From Marinactinospora thermotolerans DSM 45154 (GTDB lineage Bacteria; Actinomycetota; Actinomycetes; Streptosporangiales; Streptosporangiaceae): a stretch of 64,000 nucleotides of DNA. The stretch is from positions 474,973 to 538,972 of the forward strand of contig NZ_FUWS01000001.1 in the NCBI RefSeq assembly GCF_900167435.1, given 5' to 3'. Both the position numbers and the translations under genes were made by a program. Below are positions 52,271-61,306 of the stretch, piece after piece. The notes beneath the pieces are model-generated. The model had not been told where the DNA came from, ran no database searches, and worked only from the letters and a program-made list of their open reading frames with translations. Within the stretch, counting starts at the first letter, position 1. Each line of letters opens with the position of its first letter.

Positions 52271-55200
52271 CTCCCACCTCGCCCGTTGGTGGCGGCCCCG
52301 GCCGCGAGGTGGCCGGCCAGCGCGTTGATGGTGGGGTACTCGAAGATGGTGGTGCGGGGGATCTCCCGCCCCAGGGCGGTCTCCAGCCGCGCGTGCACCT
52401 GCAGGATCTGGAGGGAGCCGATGCCGAGCTCGTAGAACCGCCGGTCCCGTTCCAGCGGACCCGCCACCACGCCGGCGAACACCTCCTCGACGAGGCGGAC
52501 GGTCTCCTCGTCGGCGGTGGGCGCGGGGTCGGTGTCCGGCCGGACCTCCCGGCCGCGGGGACTCGGTGTCACATCGGCGCGGACGCCGAAGGCGTCGGTG
52601 AGGGCGGGGAGGTCGAGGTCGGCCCGGTCGGCCACCACCACCGGCCGTTCCAGCGCCAGCCGCTCGTCGCCGTCCACCAGGTGGCGCATCGCCTCGGCCG
52701 CCGGGTTGACCCCGGCCAGGTAGGTGCCGCCGGGGTGGCGTAGCACCATCCGGGTGAGCAGACGCCCCTCCTCGGCGGTGAGGGTCACCAGCCCCTTCTG
52801 CCGGGCCGCCACCGCGTAGGGGTTGCCCCTGTTCAGACCGGTGTCGTCCCACGACCCCCACAGCACGCTGTGCACGGGGACGTCGGTGTGCGCCGCCAGA
52901 TGGCCGCACAGGGCGTCGGCGAGGCCGCTGGCGGCGCTGTAGCCGCCGTAGCCGAGGGAGGGGAAGCGGCCCAGCAGCGAGGAGAAGACGACGAGGTGGC
53001 AGTCCGCGCGCTCCCTGGCGATCATCGCCAGGTTCCAGGTCCCCCACGCCTTCACGCTCAGGGCCTCCCACCAGGAGGCGGCGGTCTCCTCGTCGAGGAG
53101 CCGGAACCGGTACCCCTGTTCCGCCAGGTGGAGGACGCCCGTCAACGGGCCGCCCCACTCCGTCTCGGCGTCCTCGACCGCCTTGCGCAGCCCGGCCATG
53201 TCGCAGACGTCGACGGGGCGGTGGCGCAGGCGCCCCTCCTCGTGGGCGGTGACGCTGCGGCCGACCACCAGGAAGCGCGCGTCGTAGCGCCGGGCCAGAT
53301 CGTCCAGCAGCACCGTCCCGATCCCGCCGGCTCCCCCGGCGACCAGGTAGCGTCCGCCTCGCCGCAGCGCGTCGCGCGGCTCCGTGCGCTCTTTGACCGG
53401 GGACAGGGCCAGGCCGTGGGGCCGGCCGTCACGCCAGGCGATCTCGGCCGCGTCGGCGCGCAATCCCATCGCGGAACGCAGCGCGGCGGCGTCGGCGTCG
53501 GGGTCGTCTCCAGGCAGGTCGACGTGGAGGGCGCGCAGGTGGGGGGTCTCCGCGGCGAGCACGGCCGCCACGACCGGGGTGAGACCCGCGGGGAAGCACA
53601 CCTGTTCCGCGCCGGTGATCCGGTGCAACTGCCGGCTGACCGTGACGAGCCTGGCTCCCCGTTCCTCCGCCAACGGTGACAGGGCGCGGGCCGCGGACAG
53701 CAGGAACCAGCCGCAGCGTCGCAGGGCCTCCTCGACGGCCTCCTCGGCGCCGTCCAGATCGGGGACGGGAAGGTAGCCCCACAGGTGGACCAGCGTCGTC
53801 CAGCGCAGACCGGCATCGGACAGCCGGGCGCGCAGGAGCGACCAGTCGGCGTCGGAGTCGGGGTTGACGACGTAGCCGTCCGGGCGCTCCTCGAACCCTG
53901 CGCCCGCCCAGACCAGGACGTCCCCGTCGGAGCGGTCCAGCCGCTCGGCCACCCCCATGTCGTCGGCGAGGATGACGCGCGGTCCCGGTGCCGGCGTCCG
54001 GGGGATGGCGGGAAGCGGAAGCCAGCGGGGACGGTGGAGGCAGTCGGGGACGGTCACCGGGGCCGTGCCCGCGTCGCCGTAGTCGCCCCGGAGGATACGG
54101 GCGACCAGTTCGGAACGTTGGATCTTGCCGCTGGAGGTGCGTGGAAGCTCGGCCTCGGCCAGGGGGATGACGCGGGCGGCCAGGACCCGGAACCGGGACG
54201 CGACGACCTCGACGATCCGGCGGCGCGTCTCCTCCCCGGTGGTGGCGGCGGACGGGTCGGGGACGTAGAGGACCGCGAGGGACTCGCTGCCGGTGGTCTC
54301 GTCGGGGACCCCGCAGGCCGCGACGAGCCCGTTGGAGACGCCGTCCACCTCGCCACAGGCGTCCTCGATGTCGTGGCAGTAGAAGTTGGCGCCGTTGATG
54401 ACGATCTGTTCCTTGGCGCGTCCGGCGATGACGAGTTCCCCGTCGAGGACGAACGCCAGGTCCCCGGTCTCGAACCAGCCGTCTTCGGTGAAGACGGCCG
54501 CGTTCACCTCGGGGGCGTTCAGGTAGCCGGGGGTGACCCGGCCCGACCGTGCCTGGAGCCTGCCGATCACCCTCTCGGTCGTGACGCGCCCGTCGTCGTC
54601 GACGATCCGGAACCGCGCCCCCGGCGCGGGCGACCCCATGTTGGTGAACTCCACGGTGTCACCGTCGAAGTCCGCGTCCACCAACCGCAGGACACCGCCC
54701 AGGGAGTCCGTGGCCACGAGCAGCGAGCTGCGCTCCTCGGAGACGAACTTGAAGACGATCCCGGTCGCGGTCTCGGCCATCCCCCACGAGAACACCATCG
54801 CGTCGGGCCTGAGCCCGAAACCGGAGGTCGCCCCCAGGAACTTGCGGACCACCGGCATCGTGCACTGCTCGCCGCCGTTGAGCAGGGTGTTCACCGAGGA
54901 GAGGTCCCAGCTCCGGCCGGGCGCCGCCGCGAGGGCGTCTTCCAGCATCTTGTAGCCGAAGTTCGGCGACCAGGAGTGGTGCACCCCGTACCTGTCCAGC
55001 GCGTCCAGCCAGCGCAGCGGGTCCTCGGCGATGTAGGCGGTGGGGGCGTGGATCCCGGTGCAGCCGAGGACCACGTCACGCAGGTGGAACATGACCAGGG
55101 GGACGACATGGTCCAAGGGGAGCCAGTTGAAGGTGACGTCCCCCGCCGACACACGGTTGCGTTCCCGGCAGCCGATCGCCATCTCGATCACCGCGCGGTG

Positions 55201-56244
55201 GGTGATCTGGATGATCTTCGGCTGGCCGGTGCTCCCCGAGGAGAGCTGGAGGACCGCCACATCGTCCGGCGCCGCCCCATGGACGTCCTCACTCGGTTCG
55301 TCCTCGCTCAGCTCCGCGACGGTGAGGATGTCGTCGGCGCTGGGACCGGAGGAGCCGGGAAAGGCCCCGGCGAGGGCGGTGGCCCCGGCCGCGCCGGTGA
55401 TGATGGGCGCCTGGAGCCTGCGCCAGACGCCCGCCAGCTTCTCCAGTTCGGGGCTGTCCTCGGCGTAGGAGGAGGGTGGGGTGATCGTCACGGAGCGGAT
55501 GCCGCCCAGGAGGCAGCCCCACAGCACGGGAAAGTACTCCGCCAGGTCGTCGATCTGGAGGATGGCGTGGCTGCCGGGGGTCAGTCCGCGGCTGCGCAGC
55601 CCCCCCAGAACGCGTTTGGCGCGGTCGAGCAGGACGGCGGAGGGCAGGAGTTCGTCCCGGTCGCGGCCGATGACCCGCACCCCCGTCGCGGGGTGTGAGG
55701 TGGGAAGGGAGAGCAACGCCTCGGTGACGGTGCGGGGGTCGTCCTCGGCCGGACGGAGTTCCGCGCCCGCGATGAGCGCCGGCCGAAGGGTCTGCTCCCT
55801 CCCGGCCGGGAGGGAGGGCCCCGCGTCGGGTCGGGGATCTGGTTTCGGGGCGTCCAGGTCCGCGGGGGTGAAGCGGCCCGGCTCCGTGTCGACCGGACGC
55901 AGTTCGACCTCGGGGGCGACCGCGGGGAAGGCGGTCGTGAGCTCCCTCTCATAGGAACGGAGGAGGCCGGGGGTGAGCACCGGAACGGATTCCAGCGCCT
56001 TCAGGTCGGGATCGCCCTCGGCCGTCCTCGGAATCCGTCTCACCAGGACGACCGCTGTCGTCCCGGCCCGGAGCAAGGCGGCGCTCACTCTTCTGCGGAC
56101 CTTCGCGGGATCGGCCCCAAGGCTCGGCACCGCGTAGGCCACCAGTGGACCGGTGCCACCGGATCGGCGGTCCACCACCACACCATCGGCCACTACATCG
56201 GATGACAGGATCTTTTCCGTAAGCTCAGGTCTGATGACGACCAT
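52267..56244 (-). CDS. loading protein: acyl-AMP ligase, ketoreductase, carrier protein
   Basis: 1325 residues. Residues 1-125 resemble the small C-terminal subdomain of an adenylating enzyme (LVAYAVP, then IPRTAEGDPDLKALE), but Asp replaces the catalytic Lys, so it is probably structural or docking. An AMP-forming ligase follows at about 165-720 (SSGSTGQPKIIQ, WGMAETATG, FETGDLAF, Lys707 in TSSGKIQR); its NWLPLDHVVPLVMFHLRDVV stretch resembles polyketide starter ligases more than amino-acid adenylation domains. A ketoreductase at about 755-1190 has GGAGGIG (970-976), Ser1089 and Tyr1102. A carrier domain has Ser1277 in LGIGSLQI. No KS or AT is present. It should load and possibly reduce the starter acid before the KS of the next protein. 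Start supported by AGGTGG. Confidence 0.92.
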   Translation of the reverse strand: MVVIRPELTEKILSSDVVADGVVVDRRSGGTGPLVAYAVPSLGADPAKVRRRVSAALLRAGTTAVVLVRRIPRTAEGDPDLKALESVPVLTPGLLRSYERELTTAFPAVAPEVELRPVDTEPGRFTPADLDAPKPDPRPDAGPSLPAGREQTLRPALIAGAELRPAEDDPRTVTEALLSLPTSHPATGVRVIGRDRDELLPSAVLLDRAKRVLGGLRSRGLTPGSHAILQIDDLAEYFPVLWGCLLGGIRSVTITPPSSYAEDSPELEKLAGVWRRLQAPIITGAAGATALAGAFPGSSGPSADDILTVAELSEDEPSEDVHGAAPDDVAVLQLSSGSTGQPKIIQITHRAVIEMAIGCRERNRVSAGDVTFNWLPLDHVVPLVMFHLRDVVLGCTGIHAPTAYIAEDPLRWLDALDRYGVHHSWSPNFGYKMLEDALAAAPGRSWDLSSVNTLLNGGEQCTMPVVRKFLGATSGFGLRPDAMVFSWGMAETATGIVFKFVSEERSSLLVATDSLGGVLRLVDADFDGDTVEFTNMGSPAPGARFRIVDDDGRVTTERVIGRLQARSGRVTPGYLNAPEVNAAVFTEDGWFETGDLAFVLDGELVIAGRAKEQIVINGANFYCHDIEDACGEVDGVSNGLVAACGVPDETTGSESLAVLYVPDPSAATTGEETRRRIVEVVASRFRVLAARVIPLAEAELPRTSSGKIQRSELVARILRGDYGDAGTAPVTVPDCLHRPRWLPLPAIPRTPAPGPRVILADDMGVAERLDRSDGDVLVWAGAGFEERPDGYVVNPDSDADWSLLRARLSDAGLRWTTLVHLWGYLPVPDLDGAEEAVEEALRRCGWFLLSAARALSPLAEERGARLVTVSRQLHRITGAEQVCFPAGLTPVVAAVLAAETPHLRALHVDLPGDDPDADAAALRSAMGLRADAAEIAWRDGRPHGLALSPVKERTEPRDALRRGGRYLVAGGAGGIGTVLLDDLARRYDARFLVVGRSVTAHEEGRLRHRPVDVCDMAGLRKAVEDAETEWGGPLTGVLHLAEQGYRFRLLDEETAASWWEALSVKAWGTWNLAMIARERADCHLVVFSSLLGRFPSLGYGGYSAASGLADALCGHLAAHTDVPVHSVLWGSWDDTGLNRGNPYAVAARQKGLVTLTAEEGRLLTRMVLRHPGGTYLAGVNPAAEAMRHLVDGDERLALERPVVVADRADLDLPALTDAFGVRADVTPSPRGREVRPDTDPAPTADEETVRLVEEVFAGVVAGPLERDRRFYELGIGSLQILQVHARLETALGREIPRTTIFEYPTINALAGHLAAGAATNGRGGR

Positions 56245-56258
56245 GGGGGTACCACCTC

Positions 56259-57542
56259 TTACTCCTGGGGACCCGACTCGATCCCGGCTCTTTTCTCAGC
56301 CGTCTTCGTCTGCCTTCTCCCCCTGGCCGCGAACAGGGAGAAACCGATGAACGCGAGCGCGGCGGCGATCGCGAGACCATGCAGGGAACCGACCACGAGG
56401 GGCGGCGCCCAGATTTCCAGAAGGAGGGAACTGATGATCATCCCGACGCCCAGCCCGCCCATTTCGAGGAGGGAGGAGAAACCGAACACCGCTCCCCGCT
56501 GCTCCTCGGCCACCGCCTGCAGGCGTGTGTTATAGGCGATCTCCGTGTAACCGTCGGCGAGTCCGGCGCAGGCCGCGATCAGGACGAGCAGGTAGAGGGG
56601 AACCCCGGTGAAGGAGAGGATGAAGAACAACGACATCAGGCAGGTGCCGACGACGAATCCCTTTTCCCCACCGGATGCCCCCGACGAGTCGATCCTCTTT
56701 CCGAACAGGCGGTAGGAACTCAGACTGCCGACCGCCCACGCCGTCCAGAATCCGCTGACGAACCAGGCCGGGTTCTCGGGATACTCCAGCGAGGCGAAGA
56801 TCGGGATGCCGATGTTGTGCGACGCGGATCCGAAGGCATCCAGGCCACGGACCGCGAGCATGAACAGCAGTGCGGGAAAGGCCGACACCGCGGCCAGGGC
56901 CAGCCGTTGATCGGTCCAGAAACCGGAGCGCGACGACCGCGCCGGCGCGCCGTCTCCCCCGCCCCCGGGAGCGCGGAACCGCAGGGGGACGGTGAGCAGC
57001 ACCAGGGCCGAGACCGCGAAGGTCGACGCGGTGATGAGGAAGGCGGCGTCATAACCGATGAACGCCACGACGACACCGGCCGAGGCGAACCCCAGGGTCA
57101 TCGCGGTCGAGCGGCCGGTGACGAGGTAGCCGTTGGCGCGGACGCGCTGTTCCTCCCCGACCATGGCGGGGATGCTGCTGCGCAGCAGCACGTTGGAGAC
57201 CGTCCCGCCGAGTCCGAGGACGACCGCCAGGACGTAGACCAGCGTCTCCCGCGCGGCGGTCGGCGCCAGGAAGAGGGCGACCAGGGCCGCCGCCTGGGCC
57301 AGGTCGGCCCCCACCATGGCGGCGCGCCGGTTCACCCGGTTGGCGAGTCCGCCGACGGCCGGACCCGCGACGACGCTGACGATCAGGCGGAGCGCCATGA
57401 ACAGCCCGGTGTCCAGCGCCCGCCCGGTGAGATGGAAAACGTACAGCCCGAGCGCCACCATGTTGAGGTAGGTGCCGAACGACGAGGCCGAATATCCGAC
57501 CGTAAGCCAAATGAAATACGCGAATCTCGGCCGGTTTTCCAT
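56259..57542 (-). CDS. MFS exporter of the biosynthetic cluster
   Basis: A 427-residue 12-helix transporter of the MFS_3/enterobactin-exporter-like kind (RFAYFIWLTVGYSASSFGTY, VGGLANRVNRRAAMVGADLA, GYLVTGRSTAMTLGFASAGV, LQAVAEEQRGAVFGFSSLLE). It is the first gene of the operon and ends 14 bases before the loading protein, so it probably exports the product. The 5' region upstream is markedly AT-richer than the cluster and carries the operon promoter. Confidence 0.9.
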   Translation of the reverse strand: MENRPRFAYFIWLTVGYSASSFGTYLNMVALGLYVFHLTGRALDTGLFMALRLIVSVVAGPAVGGLANRVNRRAAMVGADLAQAAALVALFLAPTAARETLVYVLAVVLGLGGTVSNVLLRSSIPAMVGEEQRVRANGYLVTGRSTAMTLGFASAGVVVAFIGYDAAFLITASTFAVSALVLLTVPLRFRAPGGGGDGAPARSSRSGFWTDQRLALAAVSAFPALLFMLAVRGLDAFGSASHNIGIPIFASLEYPENPAWFVSGFWTAWAVGSLSSYRLFGKRIDSSGASGGEKGFVVGTCLMSLFFILSFTGVPLYLLVLIAACAGLADGYTEIAYNTRLQAVAEEQRGAVFGFSSLLEMGGLGVGMIISSLLLEIWAPPLVVGSLHGLAIAAALAFIGFSLFAARGRRQTKTAEKRAGIESGPQE

Positions 57543-57584
57543 TCTCGCCTTTTCGCTTTATCGCCGAATCACGCTTGCCATGCT

Positions 57585-57614
57585 TTATTATGTATTGTAC
57601 GAATAAACACAATA
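57585..57614 (-). promoter_or_regulatory. putative promoter/operator of the biosynthetic operon
   Basis: Reading leftward, TTGTGT (57612-57607) and TAATAA (57590-57585) form a -35/-10 pair with a 16-base spacer, 43 bases before the exporter ATG. An inverted repeat TATTGT-N10-ACAATA (57593-57614) overlaps the spacer and -35 box, so a repressor may bind here. The 11-mer ATTGTACGAAT at 57594-57604 also occurs in the tctC-acnA promoter region at 23510-23520. Confidence 0.5.
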
Positions 57615-57639
57615 AGACATTGAGATGCTAGTAACGGCA

Positions 57640-58418
57640 TGGAGCGACTGTCAAGGGCCTGTTTTCTCCACGATGCGCGCCACTACACATATGAGCGAAC
57701 TTCGTGTTTGTCCGTCCCCATGCCGAAACTACGTCCACTTTCGAACCCTTCTCTTCCAACCTGGGCGTTATATCCGCTAAACCGAGGTGGCGCCCTATCC
57801 CGAATCAGAGCGGAAGGGCCGGCCAGCAGGATTCCCGCCGTCTCCGGCGGGGACGTCGGCCGCCAGGCTGACCGCTCCCCGGCCCGGTCCCGCTCCCCTC
57901 CCCCGCGCGCCGGCCGAAGACCGTCCCCGGACATCCACCCCGGACCGTGGGACCCAGGAAACGAGGCGAAACGGACCGGGGGAGCCGAGGGTCGAGACGG
58001 CCCCGCCCCGCCCGGTGATCCCGGGAAGCGGGACGCGGTCCCGTAGGGAAGGGAGCCGTCGCACGACAGGCGGGACGCCGCGGACCAGGGTGCGGCCCGG
58101 GCCGACGCGCGCCCAGGCCGCCCGGTCTTCACGGCCCCATCGATCGCACCGGCCCCGACGCCACGGCCGCCGGGCACGCGGGGAGCCGGCGCCCGCTGTC
58201 GCCTGACCGAGACGCCCCGGGTCCCGGCGCCGTTGCCCCGCCCACGAGACGGTCGACGGCCACGATCCGGCGCCCCTGGCCTTCGGCGAGAGGTCGGGCC
58301 GTACCGGCCGGCGGGCGGCCATCGTCATGGGCGGCTCCCGGCAAGCCGGGAATTCCAGATCGCCTGCACGCCGTTCGGCCGAGGCGGGAACGGCGTCGAC
58401 GCGGATCGGTCTGGCGCG
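57640..58418. other. intergenic, no gene seen
   Basis: About 780 bases separating the biosynthetic cluster from the housekeeping block. The first 150 bases are AT-richer; the rest is GC-rich with only shadow frames. No transposase remnant, tRNA or direct repeat marks the boundary. Confidence 0.45.
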
Positions 58419-58439
58419 GTCCGGGGCCGCCCCCCGGAC
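58419..58439 (-). terminator. terminator hairpin
   Basis: 8-bp stem GTCCGGGG / CCCCGGAC with a 5-base loop, nine bases after the DUF523 stop. Confidence 0.7.
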
Positions 58440-58447
58440 GGGCGGCG

Positions 58448-58951
58448 TCAGCCCTCCCCCGCCTCCAGGGCGCGCAGGTGGGCGTCGGCCGCGGGAAGAT
58501 CCTCCTCGCTGAACACGGCGATGCCGTGGTCGCGCAGCACCTCGGTGGTGACGCCGCGTCCCGGCAGCGTGGCACCGGTGAAGGTGCCGTCGTAGACGCG
58601 CCCCGAACCGCAGGAGGGACTGCCCTCCTTGAGCACCGCCATGCGGACCCCGTGCCTGCGCGCCGCCGCCAAGGCCCCCGCGGCCCCGTTCAGGAAGGGC
58701 CGTGAGACATCGGCGCCGTCCGAGGTGAGGATACGGGCACCTCCCCGAAGGACCGTCGCGGCGTCGGCCCCCGGTTCGATCTCGGCGGGTGGGCGCGGCA
58801 CCGGCAGGCCGCCGGCGACCTCCGGACAGTAGGAGACGAGGCGTCCCTCCGCGCGCCAACGCGCGAAGATCTCGTGCTCGGCCGTCTTGGCCCTGCCGTC
58901 GTAGCGCACCGCCTGGCCCATGAGGCAGGCGCTCACCAGGATCTTCTCCAT
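58448..58951 (-). CDS. DUF523/TudS-like protein
   Basis: A 167-residue protein with the three conserved cysteine motifs of DUF523: VSACLMGQAVRYDGRAK (about 5-21), SYCPEVAGGLPVPRPPAEIE and LKEGSPSCGSGRVYDGTF. Characterised relatives (TudS) hold a [4Fe-4S] cluster on three cysteines and desulphurise thiouracil; whether this one does is unknown. The ATG behind GGAGGGTGTC is chosen over an earlier in-frame start. It is the last gene of the leftward housekeeping run, 88 bases after der, and is closed by a hairpin. Confidence 0.9.
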   Translation of the reverse strand: MEKILVSACLMGQAVRYDGRAKTAEHEIFARWRAEGRLVSYCPEVAGGLPVPRPPAEIEPGADAATVLRGGARILTSDGADVSRPFLNGAAGALAAARRHGVRMAVLKEGSPSCGSGRVYDGTFTGATLPGRGVTTEVLRDHGIAVFSEEDLPAADAHLRALEAGEG

Positions 58952-59039
58952 GACACCCTCCAACCGGGGTTCGTGGGCGAGAACAGCCGTGGCCCGCCCC
59001 GGGTCACCGGTGCGGGCCACGTGCGCGCGACGGAGCGGG

Positions 59040-60470
59040 TCAGCGCTTCCAGTCGGAACGGACGCTGCCCTTGGAGGCCTTGAGGCTCCCCTTCTTCTCC
59101 CGGATCCGCATGCTCAGCTTGATGGGGCTTCCCTCGAAACCGAAGTCCTCACGGAGCCGGCGCTCGATGAAGCGGCGGTAGTTCTCCTCCAGGAACCCGG
59201 TCGTGAACAGGATGAAGTGCGGCGGTCGCACGTCGGCCTGGGTCGCGAACAGGATCTTGGGCTGACGGCCGCCGCGCACCGGCGGGGGCGTGGCCGCGAC
59301 GAGCTCCTTGAGCCAGCTGTTGAGCCGCCCGGTGGAGATGCGCGTGTCCCAGCTGCCGAGGCTGGTCTCCAGAGCCGGAACGAGCTTTTCGACGTGGCGT
59401 CCGGTGCGCGCGGAGATGTTGACCCTCGGCGCCCAGGAGACCCGACCGAGCTGGCGGTCGATCTCCTTCTCCAGGTAGTAGCGGCGCTCCTCGTCGAGCA
59501 GGTCCCACTTGTTGAAGGCGAGGACCAGGGCCCGGCCCGACTCCACGACCTGCTCGATGACGCGGATGTCCTGGTCGGCCAGCGACTCGCTCACGTCGAG
59601 CAGCACGACGGCGACCTCGGCCCGTTCCAGGGCGGTGCCGGTGCGCATCGTCGCGTAGTAGTCGGCGCCCTGGAGCGCGCGGAAACGACGGCGGATCCCC
59701 GCGGTGTCGATGAACTTCCAGGTCTGGCCGCCGAGCTCGATGAGCTCGTCCACCGCGTCGCGGGTGGTGCCGGCGACCGAGTCGACCACCACGCGGTCCT
59801 CGCCCGCCAGGCGGTTGAGGAGGCTGGACTTGCCGACGTTGGGCCGCCCGATGAGGGCCACGCGGCGCGGCCCGCCCTCGTCGGTCTCCTCCTCTTCGCG
59901 CGGAGCCTCTTCGGGCAGCGCCGCGAGGACCGCGTCGAGCAGGTCGCCGGAACCGCGCCCGTGCAGGGCGCTGACAGGGTGGGGCTCACCGACGCCGAGG
60001 TTCCACAGTTCGAGCGCGTCGGCGTCCTGGAGGGGGCCGTCGACCTTGTTCGCGGCCAGCACGACGGGTCTCTTCGTCGAGCGCAGCACGCGGATGACCG
60101 CCTCGTCGGTGTCGGTGACACCGACGGTGGCGTCGACGACGAACAGGATGACGTCGGCGGCCTGCGCCGCGTACTCGGCCTGTCGGGCGACCATCGCGGC
60201 GAGACCGCTGACACTGGTCTCCCACCCGCCGGTGTCCACGAGGGTGAACTCGCGGCCCTGCCAGCTGGCGTCGTAGGCGACCCGGTCGCGGGTGACACCG
60301 GGGACGTCCTCGACGACCGCCTCGCGGCGGCCGATGATCCTGTTCACCAGGGAGGACTTGCCCACGTTGGGACGGCCGACGACGGCCACCACGGGCTTGG
60401 TCGCGACTTCCTCGCCGCCCTCGCCCTCGTGGGGCCCGGAGGCGGTGGAGAGGTCGGTGTTCTCACTCAT
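59040..60470 (-). CDS. der: ribosome-biogenesis GTPase Der (EngA)
   Basis: A 476-residue double GTPase needed for 50S subunit assembly. Two G domains, each with a [10 protein letters not shown]-loop (about 31-39 and 208-216), carry DTGG/DTAG switch II and NKVD / NKWD specificity motifs. A C-terminal KH-like domain follows ([20 protein letters not shown]). The first 22 residues are an acidic actinobacterial extension. It follows cmk by about 100 bases, the usual actinobacterial order. Confidence 0.97.
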   Translation of the reverse strand: MSENTDLSTASGPHEGEGGEEVATKPVVAVVGRPNVGKSSLVNRIIGRREAVVEDVPGVTRDRVAYDASWQGREFTLVDTGGWETSVSGLAAMVARQAEYAAQAADVILFVVDATVGVTDTDEAVIRVLRSTKRPVVLAANKVDGPLQDADALELWNLGVGEPHPVSALHGRGSGDLLDAVLAALPEEAPREEEETDEGGPRRVALIGRPNVGKSSLLNRLAGEDRVVVDSVAGTTRDAVDELIELGGQTWKFIDTAGIRRRFRALQGADYYATMRTGTALERAEVAVVLLDVSESLADQDIRVIEQVVESGRALVLAFNKWDLLDEERRYYLEKEIDRQLGRVSWAPRVNISARTGRHVEKLVPALETSLGSWDTRISTGRLNSWLKELVAATPPPVRGGRQPKILFATQADVRPPHFILFTTGFLEENYRRFIERRLREDFGFEGSPIKLSMRIREKKGSLKASKGSVRSDWKR

Positions 60471-60572
60471 CAGGTATGACTCCCGGTCGCAGGGTCCCCA
60501 CGCGCCCAGGATGCGTGCCGTGGGGAATGTTGTCGCATGCCCTCGGGCACGTGTGTTCGGCGAAGGACCGTC

Positions 60573-61271
60573 TCAGACGGCGGCGCCCGCCTCGTCGGCG
60601 AGTTTGACGACGAGCGCGACGACCTCGTCCAGGGACAGTCCCGTGGAGTCGAGCTCCATCGCGTCGGCGGTCCGCGTCAGGGGCGAGACCGCGCGGTTGG
60701 AGTCGAGCCGGTCGCGGCGGGCCAGGGCCTCCCGGGTCGCCGCGACGTCGCTCGACCTGACCTCCCTGCTGCGCCGGTGCGCCCGCGCGTCGGCGCTGGC
60801 GGTCAGGAAGATCTTCACTGGGGCGTCGGGGGCGACGACGGTGGTGATGTCGCGTCCCTCGACGACGATGCCGGCGGCCTCGCGGCGCGCCTCGGCGATG
60901 ATCTCGCGTTGCTGGGCGACGAGCCGCTCACGCACCGCGGGTACGGCGCTGACGGCGCTGACGTTGCCGGTGACCTCGTGGGTCCGAATCGCCTGGGCCA
61001 CGTCGTGGCCGTCCACGTGGACGGTGGGGGCCGACGGATCGGTGCCCATGGTGATGACCGGACGCGATGACGCCTCCGCGACGGCTGCCGCGTCGTCGAC
61101 ATCGACCTGGTGTTCCAACATCCACCAGGTCATGGCCCGGTACATCGCCCCGGTGTCGAGATACCGCAGATCGCGCGCTCGAGCCACGCCCTTGGCCGTG
61201 CTGGACTTGCCCGACCCCGAGGGACCGTCGATGGCGATGACGATGCCCTCGTCGTGACCCTGCGCGCTCAC
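60573..61271 (-). CDS. cmk: cytidylate kinase
   Basis: A 232-residue (d)CMP kinase: P-loop GPSGSGKSSTAKGVA (about 15-29), the DTGAMYRAMTWWMLEH segment for CMP binding, VVEGRDITTVVAPDAPVKIF and the lid region RSREVRSSD. It makes CDP for nucleic acid and lipid synthesis. It starts 35 bases after tyrA. Confidence 0.97.
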   Translation of the reverse strand: MSAQGHDEGIVIAIDGPSGSGKSSTAKGVARARDLRYLDTGAMYRAMTWWMLEHQVDVDDAAAVAEASSRPVITMGTDPSAPTVHVDGHDVAQAIRTHEVTGNVSAVSAVPAVRERLVAQQREIIAEARREAAGIVVEGRDITTVVAPDAPVKIFLTASADARAHRRSREVRSSDVAATREALARRDRLDSNRAVSPLTRTADAMELDSTGLSLDEVVALVVKLADEAGAAV

Positions 61272-61306
61272 GTCAGCTCTCTCCCCGGGTGGAGTTCCAT
61301 CTCATC

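Noticed and set aside
57795..58859. 354-codon minus-strand frame between the cluster and DUF523
   Set aside because: Overlaps the DUF523 gene in another frame and has the composition of a shadow frame.
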